Assembly: GCF_003664125.1 (NCBI RefSeq) | Contig: NZ_RCCP01000001.1 | Span: 1,116,001-1,180,000 of the forward strand | Length of the DNA stretch: 64,000 nt | Origin: Planococcus citreus | GTDB taxonomy: Bacteria; Bacillota; Bacilli; Bacillales_A; Planococcaceae | Reading direction: 5' to 3' | In this document: one piece after another, positions 25,511 through 33,468 of the stretch | How positions within the stretch are numbered: the stretch's first letter is position 1 | Layout: the number at the start of each line of letters is the position of its first letter | Program-made: the position numbers and the translations under genes | The notes under the pieces: model-generated | The model's input: only the letters and a program-made list of their open reading frames with translations | What the model was told of the DNA's origin: nothing | The model's database searches: none

Positions 25511-26455
25511 CTATACTGTTTTTTTACGGTCTAGCAATACTGCAAGCAATATAACTGCACCCTTCACCACTTGCTGGAAGAAGGAGGACACCCCAATCAA
25601 ATTCAAACCGTTATTCAAGACGCCGATGATCAGCGCACCGATCAAGGTGCCGACGATCCATCCGCGGCCGCCTGTCAAACTCGTTCCGCCGAGTACCACG
25701 GCTGCGATGGCATCGAGCTCAAACATCTGGCCCGCTGTCGGCTGAGCTGAATTCAAGCGCGAAGTCAAAATCAGCGAAGCCAAAGCAGCAAGTGCACCCA
25801 CCAAGGAATATACGTAAATCTTGATGCGGTCAGCATTGATTCCCGAAAGCACGGAAGCTTCTTCGTTGCCGCCCACTGCGTAAACTCGGCGTCCGAATGT
25901 CGTTTTCTTCAAAATGAAGTAAAGGATGCCGAAACTGACGAGCATCGTCACGACCGGCACCGGGATGCCGAGGAAATAGCCTTTTCCGAGCATCTGGAAA
26001 GCCATGCTGTCGCCAAGCCCTGAAATCGGCCGGCCTTCTGTGTAGACGAGCGTCAAGCCCCGGTAAATGGTCATCGTCGCAAGTGTCGCGATGAATGGCG
26101 CCACTTTTCCTTTCGCGATGATGACGCCGTTGATGGCTCCGAGAACAGCCCCGAGGAATAGCCCCAGCAGCATCGCTAAGATCGGGTCAATTCCTGAAGC
26201 CATCATGCCAGCTGTCACAGCACCCGTAAGCGCCAAGATCGATCCGACCGATAAGTCGATTCCGCCGGTCAAGATGACAAAGGTCATCCCGAATGCAATC
26301 AACGCATTGATCGACACTTGTCGGAGGACGTTCAAAATATTGCTCATGGATAGAAAACTCGGGTTAATTGCGGTAATGATGATAATGATTAAAATCAACC
26401 CGATAAACGGCGCGATTTTTTGGAACAAGCTTGTATTAGCGGACTTCAGCTTCAA
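25511..26455 (-). CDS. rbsC: ribose ABC transporter permease
   Basis: A polytopic permease of ~314 residues with the AraH/RbsC blocks NALIAFGMTFVILTGGIDLSVGS and ALAALASLILTSRLNSAQPT. The start is probably TTG at 26455, 8 nt after AGGAGG, giving MKLKSANTSLF and a 20-bp overlap with rbsA; an ATG at 26476 has no site of its own. The overlap implies coupled translation of the ATPase and permease. Confidence 0.92.
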   Translation of the reverse strand: MKLKSANTSLFQKIAPFIGLILIIIIITAINPSFLSMSNILNVLRQVSINALIAFGMTFVILTGGIDLSVGSILALTGAVTAGMMASGIDPILAMLLGLFLGAVLGAINGVIIAKGKVAPFIATLATMTIYRGLTLVYTEGRPISGLGDSMAFQMLGKGYFLGIPVPVVTMLVSFGILYFILKKTTFGRRVYAVGGNEEASVLSGINADRIKIYVYSLVGALAALASLILTSRLNSAQPTAGQMFELDAIAAVVLGGTSLTGGRGWIVGTLIGALIIGVLNNGLNLIGVSSFFQQVVKGAVILLAVLLDRKKTV

Positions 26456-27947
26456 GTTTCCCACCTCCTGTTGCATAATGCATAATAGTTTCCTGAGTCA
26501 CTTCCTGCTTCGGCAAATCTGCCGTCAGTTTGCCTTCGTGCATGACGAGCACACGGTCTGCCATGCCGATCACTTCCGGAAGTTCGGAAGAAATCATCAG
26601 GATGGCAACGCCTCGAGCGGCCAATTCGTTGATGATCGAATAAATCTCTTTTTTTGCGCCGACATCGACTCCCCGTGTCGGCTCATCGAGGATGAGCACA
26701 TCCGGTTCGATGCCGAGCCATTTCGCGATGACGACTTTTTGCTGGTTGCCTCCACTGAGCGATTTGGCTGCCTGGTCTGGCCCTGATGTCCGGATGCCAA
26801 GACGTTTCACCATCCGGTCGTACAGGCTGCGTTCTTTGTCTTTCGACAGCAATCCTTTTTTGGAAATGGATTCAAAGTTTGCCATGCTGATGTTTTCTTC
26901 GACTGTAAAATCGACGATCAGCCCTTCGGATTTGCGGTCTTCGGTCACATAGCCGATGCCGAGCTCTTTCGCTTTTTGCGGATTATCAATCTTTGCCGGC
27001 TTGCCATCGAGTTCCACGGTTCCTGAATCCGCTTTCTTATAACCGAATAAAGACTGCGCCACTTCTGTGCGCCCGGCCCCCATCAACCCAGCAATCGAAA
27101 CGATTTCCCCTTTATGAATATCAAAAGAAATATCTTCAAAGCAATCTTTCCGCGATAGGCCTTTAACCGATAGTTTCACATCGCCTATTGATGAGCTTCG
27201 TTCCGGGAAACGGTCGCCGAGTTCACGGCCGACCATCAACTGGACAATTTCTTCGAAGCTGGTTTCGCTGATCTTTCGTTCACCGACGAATTCACCGTCG
27301 CGCAATATGGTAATGCGGTCGCACAGCGAAAAAATTTCTTCCATGCGATGGGAAATATAGACGAACGACACGCCGCGCTTTTGCAGGTCGCGGATGGTCA
27401 CGAATAAAGTTTCGATTTCGCGGTCCGTCAGTGCCGCCGTCGGTTCATCCATGATAATCATTTCCGCATCCATCGACAAAGCTTTGCCGATTTCCACCAA
27501 TTGCTGCTGTCCGACAGACAATGTGCTTGCGGGAAGCGATGGGTCGATATCGAGCCCTAAATCCCCTAAGGTCTTTTTCGTTTTGCGTTCCATGTCTTTC
27601 GTCTTCAGGATGCCTGTGCGCCCGACGGTTTCCTCGCGGCCGAGAAAGAGATTATCCGCAATCGACAGGTGCGGCAGGATATTCAATTCCTGATGGATGA
27701 CGGCGATGCCTTCCGCTTCCGCCTGCTTCGGCGAAGTGAATTCAACTTTTTTGCCTTTCACTTCCACCGTACCGGAGTCACGCGTGTAGATGCCGGACAT
27801 GATTTTCATCAAGGTCGATTTCCCGGCGCCGTTCTCCCCCATCAAGGCGTGGATTTCGCCTTTTTCAAGAGAGAAGTGGACGTTTTTCAAGACGTTGTTG
27901 CCGCTGAACGACTTGCAAATATCGGTCATGTTGATCATATTGATCAT
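26436..27947 (-). CDS. rbsA: ribose ABC transporter ATP-binding protein
   Basis: A tandem ATPase of ~503 residues. The first nucleotide-binding domain has Walker A GENGAGKST, signature LSVGQQQL and Walker B IIMDEPTAALT. The second has a degenerate Walker A (GLMGAGRTE), signature LSGGNQQKV and Walker B LILDEPTRGVD, as usual in sugar ATPases. ATG 27947 is preferred because AGGTGA lies 5 nt upstream; a frame start at 27965 abuts the rbsD stop. Confidence 0.95.
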   Translation of the reverse strand: MINMINMTDICKSFSGNNVLKNVHFSLEKGEIHALMGENGAGKSTLMKIMSGIYTRDSGTVEVKGKKVEFTSPKQAEAEGIAVIHQELNILPHLSIADNLFLGREETVGRTGILKTKDMERKTKKTLGDLGLDIDPSLPASTLSVGQQQLVEIGKALSMDAEMIIMDEPTAALTDREIETLFVTIRDLQKRGVSFVYISHRMEEIFSLCDRITILRDGEFVGERKISETSFEEIVQLMVGRELGDRFPERSSSIGDVKLSVKGLSRKDCFEDISFDIHKGEIVSIAGLMGAGRTEVAQSLFGYKKADSGTVELDGKPAKIDNPQKAKELGIGYVTEDRKSEGLIVDFTVEENISMANFESISKKGLLSKDKERSLYDRMVKRLGIRTSGPDQAAKSLSGGNQQKVVIAKWLGIEPDVLILDEPTRGVDVGAKKEIYSIINELAARGVAILMISSELPEVIGMADRVLVMHEGKLTADLPKQEVTQETIMHYATGGGKLEAEVR

Positions 27948-27964
27948 TTCGTTCACCTGCCTCA

Positions 27965-28351
27965 TTAAAAGATGACGCCCGACTGGAGAATGACATTCGC
28001 ATATGGGCTTGCTTCCCCTGTGCGGATGATCAGTTTGGCGTTATGGCTCTTCGCCTTCAATTCCTCGTGGCTGATATAGCGGCAATCCAATTGCTGTTGC
28101 ATGCCAGCTTCCAAGCCTTTATTGTGATCGCTTATTTCACGGGCAATATAAGCCGCTTCCGCTTCGAAATCCTCAAGCACTGCAGCCAGCACCGTCTCAA
28201 AAGAAGGCTCCCCGATGCGGTAGGATAAATCGACGCATGGCACATGTTCCGGTACCGGCAGCCCGCAATCGGCAATGACAAGCAGATCAGTATGCCCGAA
28301 CCGTGCCAAATGGCCGGCGATGTCGCGATTGATTATGCCTTGTTTTTTCAT
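27965..28351 (-). CDS. rbsD: D-ribose pyranase
   Basis: A 128-residue decameric mutarotase that interconverts the pyranose and furanose forms of ribose for the kinase. The N-terminus MKKQGIINRDIAGHLARFGHTD carries the catalytic His20. Further blocks are ADCGLPVP and FEAEAAYIARE. Its ATG overlaps the rbsK stop (ATGA). Confidence 0.95.
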   Translation of the reverse strand: MKKQGIINRDIAGHLARFGHTDLLVIADCGLPVPEHVPCVDLSYRIGEPSFETVLAAVLEDFEAEAAYIAREISDHNKGLEAGMQQQLDCRYISHEELKAKSHNAKLIIRTGEASPYANVILQSGVIF

Positions 28352-29226
28352 TTTGCTGCCTCCATCCGGGAAACGACTTCCGTACGGTTCGGCATGCCGC
28401 CTTGCGCCCCGAATTTCTCCACCGATAAGGAGGCAGCGGCGTTGGCAAAGCGGACAGCTTCTTTGAACTCGTTGCCTTCAGCTAGTGCAACTGCCAAGGC
28501 ACCGTTAAAAGTATCTCCCGCGCCCGTCGTATCGACCGCTTGTGTCGGAAACCCTTCGACAGTTACATGCTTGTCGCCATCGAAATAGCGGGCACCGTTT
28601 TTTCCAAGTGTCACGACCATGCGGTTCGGATAACGTTCCAGTTCGAGTTCCCAATTCGTGCCGAACAACTCTTCCGCTTCGGTTTCATTCGGCGTCAAAA
28701 AGTCCGCTTGTTTCATCGCCTCCGTGAACCCACCGGCTGGTGCTGGATTCAAAATAGCCGGTACGCCGAGTTCTTTAGCAAGCTGCAGCGTATATTCCAC
28801 GACCGGAATCGGCAGTTCCAACTGCAGAATGACCATTGAACTTTTTTCAATTGCCTTTTTCTGTGCATCGATGTCCGATTTCGTCAGTTCGTGGTTGGCG
28901 CCTGGCACGACGATGATGCGGTTGTCGCCTTCTGACAACAGGATATTGGCGATTCCGCTCGCCCCGTCCGTTTTTTTGACTCCTTGTGTGTCAATCTGTT
29001 CTGTTTCCAAGCCACTTAGAAGCTGTGTGCCGAACGCATCGCTGCCGACTGCCCCGACCATATGCACTTGGTCGCCGAGCCTTGCTGCTGCGACTGCCTG
29101 GTTGGCGCCTTTTCCGCCAGGGACTGTCGTATATAAATTCCCTAGCACAGTTTCGCCTTGCTTCGGAAAGCGTTCCGTTCCGACCACAAGATCCATATTG
29201 ATGCTGCCCACTACTGTAATCATCAT
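28348..29226 (-). CDS. rbsK: ribokinase
   Basis: A 292-residue PfkB-family kinase making ribose 5-phosphate. N-terminal signature GSINMDLVV, then PGGKGANQAVAAARLG (signature 1). The C-terminal DTTGAGDTFNGALA (signature 2) holds the catalytic Asp. The start overlaps the rbsR stop, with AGGAG 6 nt upstream. Confidence 0.95.
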   Translation of the reverse strand: MMITVVGSINMDLVVGTERFPKQGETVLGNLYTTVPGGKGANQAVAAARLGDQVHMVGAVGSDAFGTQLLSGLETEQIDTQGVKKTDGASGIANILLSEGDNRIIVVPGANHELTKSDIDAQKKAIEKSSMVILQLELPIPVVEYTLQLAKELGVPAILNPAPAGGFTEAMKQADFLTPNETEAEELFGTNWELELERYPNRMVVTLGKNGARYFDGDKHVTVEGFPTQAVDTTGAGDTFNGALAVALAEGNEFKEAVRFANAAASLSVEKFGAQGGMPNRTEVVSRMEAAK

Positions 29227-30203
29227 TCCACACTCCTTGTTGTGCCGCGCAAGACCAGCTTGACCGGAATTTCGTAGAAGGTTTCTTCCACAGGTTTGTT
29301 CTCGATTCGCTTGATCAAAATGCGGGTGGCAATTGCGCCCATTTTGTAGACGTCCTGGGCGATGGTCGAGAGGCCTGGCGACAGCATCTCACCCATTGCA
29401 ATGCCGTCAAAACCGATAATCTGCAAATCATCCGGCACGTTTCTGCCGAGTATTGCAGCCGCTTTCAAAGCCCCCGCTGCCGACACATCGCTCGAGGCGA
29501 AAATGCCGTCAATTACTGGGTTTGCCTTCAGTTCACGCTCCACGATTTTCTGTGAGTCCGCGTAATGGAACGGGCAGGTGACGATACGATAGTCGACAGC
29601 CGATTTTCCGATTGCTTCCATGAATCCGTCATAGCGGTCATTTGCAGGATTCAATGCTTCCGGTCCCCGCAGGAACAAGATGTTTCGGCATCCGCGTTCG
29701 AGCAATGCATTCGTCCCAAGCACTGCTCCCTCTTTATTATTCGAGGAGACCACGGGGATCTTTTCGTTGATCGCCCGGTCCAGTGCCACAATCGGCAGCT
29801 TCGTATCCGCATAATGCGGCGCGTCGAGCTGATTCGATGTCACGATAAAACCGGCGATGTATTTCTTCTTCAAGGTTTCGATATAGTTCTTCTCTTTTTT
29901 CGGATCTTCGTCTGAGTTGCACAAGATAACGGTATAGCCATAGCTCAAAGCGACATCTTCCACCGCCCGCGCAAGCTCCGGGAAAAACGGGTTCGTGATA
30001 TCCGGCAAAATGAGTCCGATTAAACTGGAACGTTTCGTGTTCAAAGAGCGTGCGACCGGATTCAATTCATATTCCAATTCCTCGACTGCTTCTGTCACCG
30101 CTTTGGCGGCATCGGCGCTGACATAGCCGCTGCCATTCAAAAAACGTGAAACCGTCGCAACGGAAACGCCTGCTTTTTTCGCCACATCTCTAATCGTTGT
30201 CAT
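29223..30203 (-). CDS. rbsR: LacI family ribose operon repressor
   Basis: A 326-residue LacI/GalR regulator. The helix-turn-helix is TIRDVAKKAGVSVATVSRFL at residues 3-22, with the hinge helix near PVARSLNTKRS. The sugar-binding core follows (GLILPDITNPFFPELARAV, FDGIAMGEMLSPGLSTIAQD). It is the first gene of rbsRKDACB. A perfect 22-bp palindrome over the operon promoter is its likely operator, so it should repress its own operon until ribose is present. Confidence 0.93.
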   Translation of the reverse strand: MTTIRDVAKKAGVSVATVSRFLNGSGYVSADAAKAVTEAVEELEYELNPVARSLNTKRSSLIGLILPDITNPFFPELARAVEDVALSYGYTVILCNSDEDPKKEKNYIETLKKKYIAGFIVTSNQLDAPHYADTKLPIVALDRAINEKIPVVSSNNKEGAVLGTNALLERGCRNILFLRGPEALNPANDRYDGFMEAIGKSAVDYRIVTCPFHYADSQKIVERELKANPVIDGIFASSDVSAAGALKAAAILGRNVPDDLQIIGFDGIAMGEMLSPGLSTIAQDVYKMGAIATRILIKRIENKPVEETFYEIPVKLVLRGTTRSVE

Positions 30204-30224
30204 CGCTCTTCTCCGTTCTCAGGT

Positions 30225-30246
30225 TATGTGTAACCGGTTACACATA
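30225..30246 (-). promoter_or_regulatory. RbsR operator / catabolite (cre) element
   Basis: Perfect 22-bp palindrome with core TGTGTAACCGGTTACACA, centred on CCGG and lying on the transcription start zone. The inner 14 bp TGTAACCGGTTACA also satisfy the CcpA cre pattern TGWNANCGNTNWCA, so RbsR and CcpA may share it. Confidence 0.85.
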
Positions 30247-30274
30247 CTATAAAACGTCCCTTTCTGCTTGTCAA
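30246..30274 (-). promoter_or_regulatory. sigma-A promoter of rbs operon
   Basis: On the minus strand a perfect -35 TTGACA, 17 bp, TATAGT, followed at once by the palindromic operator. Confidence 0.9.
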
Positions 30275-30308
30275 CGTGATTTGATATTTTGGTATTTTTC
30301 AAAATATA

Positions 30309-30341
30309 TAAAAACACCCCGACAATTGATGTCGAGGTGTT
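30309..30341 (-). terminator. hairpin terminator copy 1, upstream of rbs promoter
   Basis: AACACCCCGACA / TGTCGAGGTGTT stem (one mismatch) with an ATTGA loop and T5 on the minus strand. Nearly identical to the hairpin at 30579-30609; the two bracket the repeat. Confidence 0.75.
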
Positions 30342-30505
30342 CTAGGCTGTCGAGAAAGTTAAAAAGCCGTATTTTCCGAAGCTTATCGCTCGCTTTCCGT
30401 GGGGCGGGAATCGAGCCTCCTCGTTCGCTCCGCTCACTGCGGGGTCTCTCAAACCCGCTGCTCCCACTGGAGTCGAGCGAACGCTTCTCCAAATACTGAG
30501 ACAAA
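30342..30505. repeat. Bacillales-type GC-rich intergenic repeat, copy R1
   Basis: A ~160-bp non-coding block with GAGCCTCCTCGTTCGCTCCG, TGCGGGGTCTC, CTGCTCCCACTGGAGTCGAG and CTTTCCGTGGGGCGGG. These strings recur in many Bacillaceae/Planococcaceae intergenic regions, and related pieces are in the repeat at 58293-58562. It can fold into several GC-rich stems. No reading frame of interest; a 77-codon frame on the minus strand is a by-product. Confidence 0.65.
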
Positions 30506-30578
30506 TCGTTGATTTTTCATTGTAGAATAATGTCGTACTCTTTTCACTTATAGTGGATTATAGACTTCTTCAACACTC

Positions 30579-30609
30579 TAAAACACCCCGACAATGGTGT
30601 CGGGGTATT
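30579..30609 (-). terminator. terminator copy 2, of rhodanese-like/CstB operon
   Basis: ACACCCCGACA / TGTCGGGGTAT stem with a short loop and TTTT on the minus strand, 6 bp past the rhodanese-like gene. Shares its 5' arm with the copy at 30309-30341. Confidence 0.85.
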
Positions 30610-30614
30610 CATAA

Positions 30615-30983
30615 TCAATATGCCAGCATCCGCTCGCCGCAGTTTTCTTCGGTTAAGCTATAGCTGATAACGTTTTTCCCTTTTTTCCGCAGCAAGCGGA
30701 CAGCTATATTCTTTTCCATTTCATCGGAAGCGATGACATGGATCGGCCGGTCCGGTATTTCATCGTAGCTGCGGATGAAATAAGCCACCGGCAGTTCGAA
30801 TGCACCTTCGACGGGATCTTTATAGGAAATATTATATGCTCTCACATCCAGCAAGAGAATATCGCCATTTTCTTTCAGGTTGTCTGCACAGTCGTGCTTG
30901 ACCCCTTTGGCCGTGACATAGCGTTTATAGAAACCGTTGGAGCCGGCAAGTGCCAGCAGCGCAATCGGGATGCCAATACTCAT
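30615..30983 (-). CDS. membrane-anchored rhodanese-like protein lacking catalytic Cys
   Basis: A 122-residue protein. One N-terminal hydrophobic segment (IGIPIALLALAGSNGFY) is followed by a rhodanese-like fold: DILLLDVRAYNIS, then a strand HVIASDEMEKN where active rhodaneses have the Cys loop (CxxGxR). No Cys is at that place; the only Cys residues are at DCADN and ENCGER. It may be a sulfur-relay scaffold or sensor. It lies 78 bp after the CstB-like gene and ends at a terminator. The start at 30983 has a weak GGGGAAG site. Confidence 0.65.
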   Translation of the reverse strand: MSIGIPIALLALAGSNGFYKRYVTAKGVKHDCADNLKENGDILLLDVRAYNISYKDPVEGAFELPVAYFIRSYDEIPDRPIHVIASDEMEKNIAVRLLRKKGKNVISYSLTEENCGERMLAY

Positions 30984-31061
30984 TGTTTCGATCTTCCCCT
31001 TCTGGATTGTGTTTTTCAAAGAGAAACCGCCGAAGCCGAAGCTTAAGCGGTTGTGCTCCTA

Positions 31062-32474
31062 TTACTGTTTCACGGGTGCGACTTCTTGCTGCCATTTGCT
31101 GTAGCCGCCTGTCATATTGACCAGGTTATCGATGCCGTTCGCTTTCAGTACACTTGCAGCGATAGCGGAACGGGCACCCGCCTGGCATTGCACGATGATC
31201 GTTTTGTCTGTATCCACTTCATCCAAGCGATTTTTCAAGGTACCGACCATAATGTGCTCGGCGTTATCGATATGCCCTTCATCGAATTCCGTCTGATTGC
31301 GGACATCGAGCACATACGCTTCGCCTTTTTCGACCATCTCATTCGCTTCGGATGGCGAGACGTTTTCATAAGAAGCCAAGTTGTCCGCTTGTGCCAGGAC
31401 AGTTTCTGCCTCTGCAAAACCGTAGACTTCATCGATTCCAACTGAATGGAGGGCAACCAATGCTTCATCGAGTACTTCCGTGTCTAGAAGCAAGTACAAG
31501 GGTTTGTTGTAAGCAACGACCCATCCTGCCCAGTTCGTGAAGGAATTGTTGAACGGAATGTTGATCGTTCCTTGGATATGGCCTTTGCTGTAGGCATCTG
31601 CCGGGCGCATATCAAGCACTTGTTTGCCTTCTGCAAGAAGCGCTTCGATATCTGCGGCTGATGTAATTTCTTTCAGTTCCGGCAAGTCTTTGATCAGTTT
31701 CTGGCCGACTTTATTGACCGATTTCATCACTGCGAAGTAATACGGCGGCTCCGGTTGGCCTTCGAGCAAAGCTTTCTTGAAAGAAGCTTCATCATCGAAC
31801 TGCATCGCCCAGTTAAAGGCTTTTTCGTAACCGACTGTCGTCGATGGAACCGCGCCGAGCGCTTTACCGCAAGCAGATCCGGCACCATGCGCCGGCCAAA
31901 CTTGTAAATAATCCGGAAGCGCCTTGAAGCGTTCAATCGATTTGAACATCGACGCCGCACCTGAATCGGACGTACCTTGTATGCCTGCCGCTTTTTCCAG
32001 AAGGTCTGGGCGCCCGACGTCGCCAACAAAGACAAAGTCGCCTGTAAAGATGCCCATCGGCTTATCCGCGGATCCGCCTTTATCCGTCAATAGGAATGAA
32101 ATGCTCTCCGGGGTATGGCCTGGCGTGTGCATCACGTCAAATACCAGGTTGCCGATCTTGAACTGGTCGCCGTCTTTCAATAGTTGATGGCTGATTCCAT
32201 CCAGGTTCTGATATTTCCAATCGGCATCGCCTTCATCCGAAACATAGAGCTTCGTGCCGAAACGGTCATTCAGTTCCCGTGAACCGGATACAAAGTCAGC
32301 ATGGATATGCGTTTCAAGAGCGCCAACAATATTCAGTTTCTCTTTTTTCGCCAGTTCTTCGTATGCTGTGATATCGCGCATTGGATCAACGACGACTGCT
32401 TCGCCTGTTTTTTGGCACCCTACTACATAAGATGCGTGAGCCAATTTTTCGTCATAGAAATATCGTAGTAACAT
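31062..32474 (-). CDS. persulfide dioxygenase-sulfurtransferase fusion (CstB-like)
   Basis: A 470-residue fusion. Residues ~1-235 are a metallo-beta-lactamase persulfide dioxygenase: THIHADF (His56, His58, Asp60), His120 in HTPGHTPE, Asp146 in FTGDFVFVGDVGRPD, His196 in WPAHGAGSACGK, with Cys202 nearby. Residues ~265-350 are a pseudo-rhodanese without Cys. Residues ~370-465 are a rhodanese with Cys430 in VQCQAGARS. This is the CstB layout of Staphylococcus, which oxidises persulfides from H2S detoxification in the cytoplasm. A CsoR/CstR-type operator covers its promoter. Confidence 0.9.
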   Translation of the reverse strand: MLLRYFYDEKLAHASYVVGCQKTGEAVVVDPMRDITAYEELAKKEKLNIVGALETHIHADFVSGSRELNDRFGTKLYVSDEGDADWKYQNLDGISHQLLKDGDQFKIGNLVFDVMHTPGHTPESISFLLTDKGGSADKPMGIFTGDFVFVGDVGRPDLLEKAAGIQGTSDSGAASMFKSIERFKALPDYLQVWPAHGAGSACGKALGAVPSTTVGYEKAFNWAMQFDDEASFKKALLEGQPEPPYYFAVMKSVNKVGQKLIKDLPELKEITSAADIEALLAEGKQVLDMRPADAYSKGHIQGTINIPFNNSFTNWAGWVVAYNKPLYLLLDTEVLDEALVALHSVGIDEVYGFAEAETVLAQADNLASYENVSPSEANEMVEKGEAYVLDVRNQTEFDEGHIDNAEHIMVGTLKNRLDEVDTDKTIIVQCQAGARSAIAASVLKANGIDNLVNMTGGYSKWQQEVAPVKQ

Positions 32475-32515
32475 GGAATCAATCTCCTTTTGTTTGTTTT
32501 CGTTTTCTTAAGCTT

Positions 32516-32544
32516 AATATACCCCATAGGGTATAATTTGTAAA
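32516..32544 (-). promoter_or_regulatory. promoter with CsoR/CstR-type operator for cstB-like operon
   Basis: On the minus strand TTTACA, 17 bp, TATATT. The spacer holds the inverted repeat TATACCC-N4-GGGTATA (32518-32535), the form bound by CsoR/CstR (DUF156) repressors. Binding there would block sigma-A. No csoR-like gene is in the window. Confidence 0.78.
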
Positions 32545-32592
32545 CATATTTGCTTCACCTTTTTTCTTCTTCCATTAATGTTTCCTTCCATA

Positions 32593-32634
32593 TAAAAAAG
32601 CTTCCGAAATGCAGTCACTGCATTTCGGAAGCTT
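32593..32634 (-). terminator. terminator of thiolase-NPD-crotonase operon
   Basis: Seventeen-bp perfect stem AAGCTTCCGAAATGCAG and its complement, 3-nt loop, T6 on the minus strand, 10 bp past the crotonase stop. Confidence 0.95.
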
Positions 32635-32643
32635 GAGGGCATC

Positions 32644-33468
32644 TTATTTTTCTTCATCGAAGAAATCCGGAAGCTCGCTCGCTTTCATCGGAAACTCCGC
32701 TTTACGCTTGTCGACAAAGGATTGTATGCCTTCATCCGCATCTGCATTCTGCCCCGCCCAGTGGAGGAACTTCGATTCCGCGAGATGCGACTCATGCGGA
32801 TGATCCGCGCCAAGCATCTTCCATAATAATTGGCGCGTAAAGCTATTGGAGGTGGCGGCGGTATTTTCCGCAATGTCCCGTGCGATTTCATATGCTTTTT
32901 CAAGTGGATCTTCCGATTCATATTGCATGAGCCCCGCCTCCACCGCTTCAGCCGTCGGGATATAGCGCCCCGTCAGTGTCCATTCTAGTGCTTTTCCGAT
33001 GCCGACGATGCGCGGCAAAAACCAGCCGGAGGAAGCTTCCGGGCCGATGCCGCGGCGTCCGAAGACGAAGCCGATTTTCGCATCTTTTTTGACGATGCGG
33101 ATATCCATCGGCAAAGTCATGGTCATGCCGATGCCGACCGCCGGGCCGTTGATGGCAGCAATGATCGGTTTTTTCACTTCATAGACCTGGTTGCTGACCT
33201 GCCCGCCGAGGTCCCGGTATTCTTCCGCGCTTTGTTCGGAAGCGAATGTCGAGCCGCCGTCCGATAAGTCCATCCCGGCGCAAAACGCCCGCCCTGCACC
33301 GGTTACGACAATGACGCGCACTTCGTCGTCTGCATCCACATTGCGGTAGAAATCCAATAATTCTTCGTTCATTTGTTCCGTATAGGCGTTCATTTTTTCA
33401 GGGCGATTCAAGGTCAATGTCAGAATCCCGTCCGATAATTCGGTTTTAATGGTTTCGTACAAGCGCAT
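32644..33468 (-). CDS. enoyl-CoA hydratase/isomerase family protein
   Basis: A 274-residue crotonase-fold protein. CoA/oxyanion blocks are GAGRAFCAGMDLSDGG and INGPAVGIGMTMTLPMDI; the acid block is FGRRGIGPEASSGWFLPRIVG, with Glu in GPEASS. This subfamily (GIxPEA.SSWFLPR) differs from the common PGxGGTQRL hydratases and may act on a branched or substituted enoyl-CoA. AGGGAG precedes the ATG; it overlaps the flavoprotein gene by ~20 bp. It is the last gene of the thiolase operon. Confidence 0.85.
   Translation of the reverse strand: MRLYETIKTELSDGILTLTLNRPEKMNAYTEQMNEELLDFYRNVDADDEVRVIVVTGAGRAFCAGMDLSDGGSTFASEQSAEEYRDLGGQVSNQVYEVKKPIIAAINGPAVGIGMTMTLPMDIRIVKKDAKIGFVFGRRGIGPEASSGWFLPRIVGIGKALEWTLTGRYIPTAEAVEAGLMQYESEDPLEKAYEIARDIAENTAATSNSFTRQLLWKMLGADHPHESHLAESKFLHWAGQNADADEGIQSFVDKRKAEFPMKASELPDFFDEEK

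Noticed and set aside
30271-30504. 77-codon minus-strand frame with Ser/Arg/Glu-rich product inside repeat R1
   Set aside because: It lies entirely in the GC-rich intergenic repeat, has no ribosome site, and its composition is that of frames forced by the repeat.
31062-32474. Beta-lactamase or glyoxalase II
   Set aside because: The two C-terminal rhodanese domains and the THIHADF/WPAHGAGSACGK pattern fit persulfide dioxygenase-rhodanese fusions.
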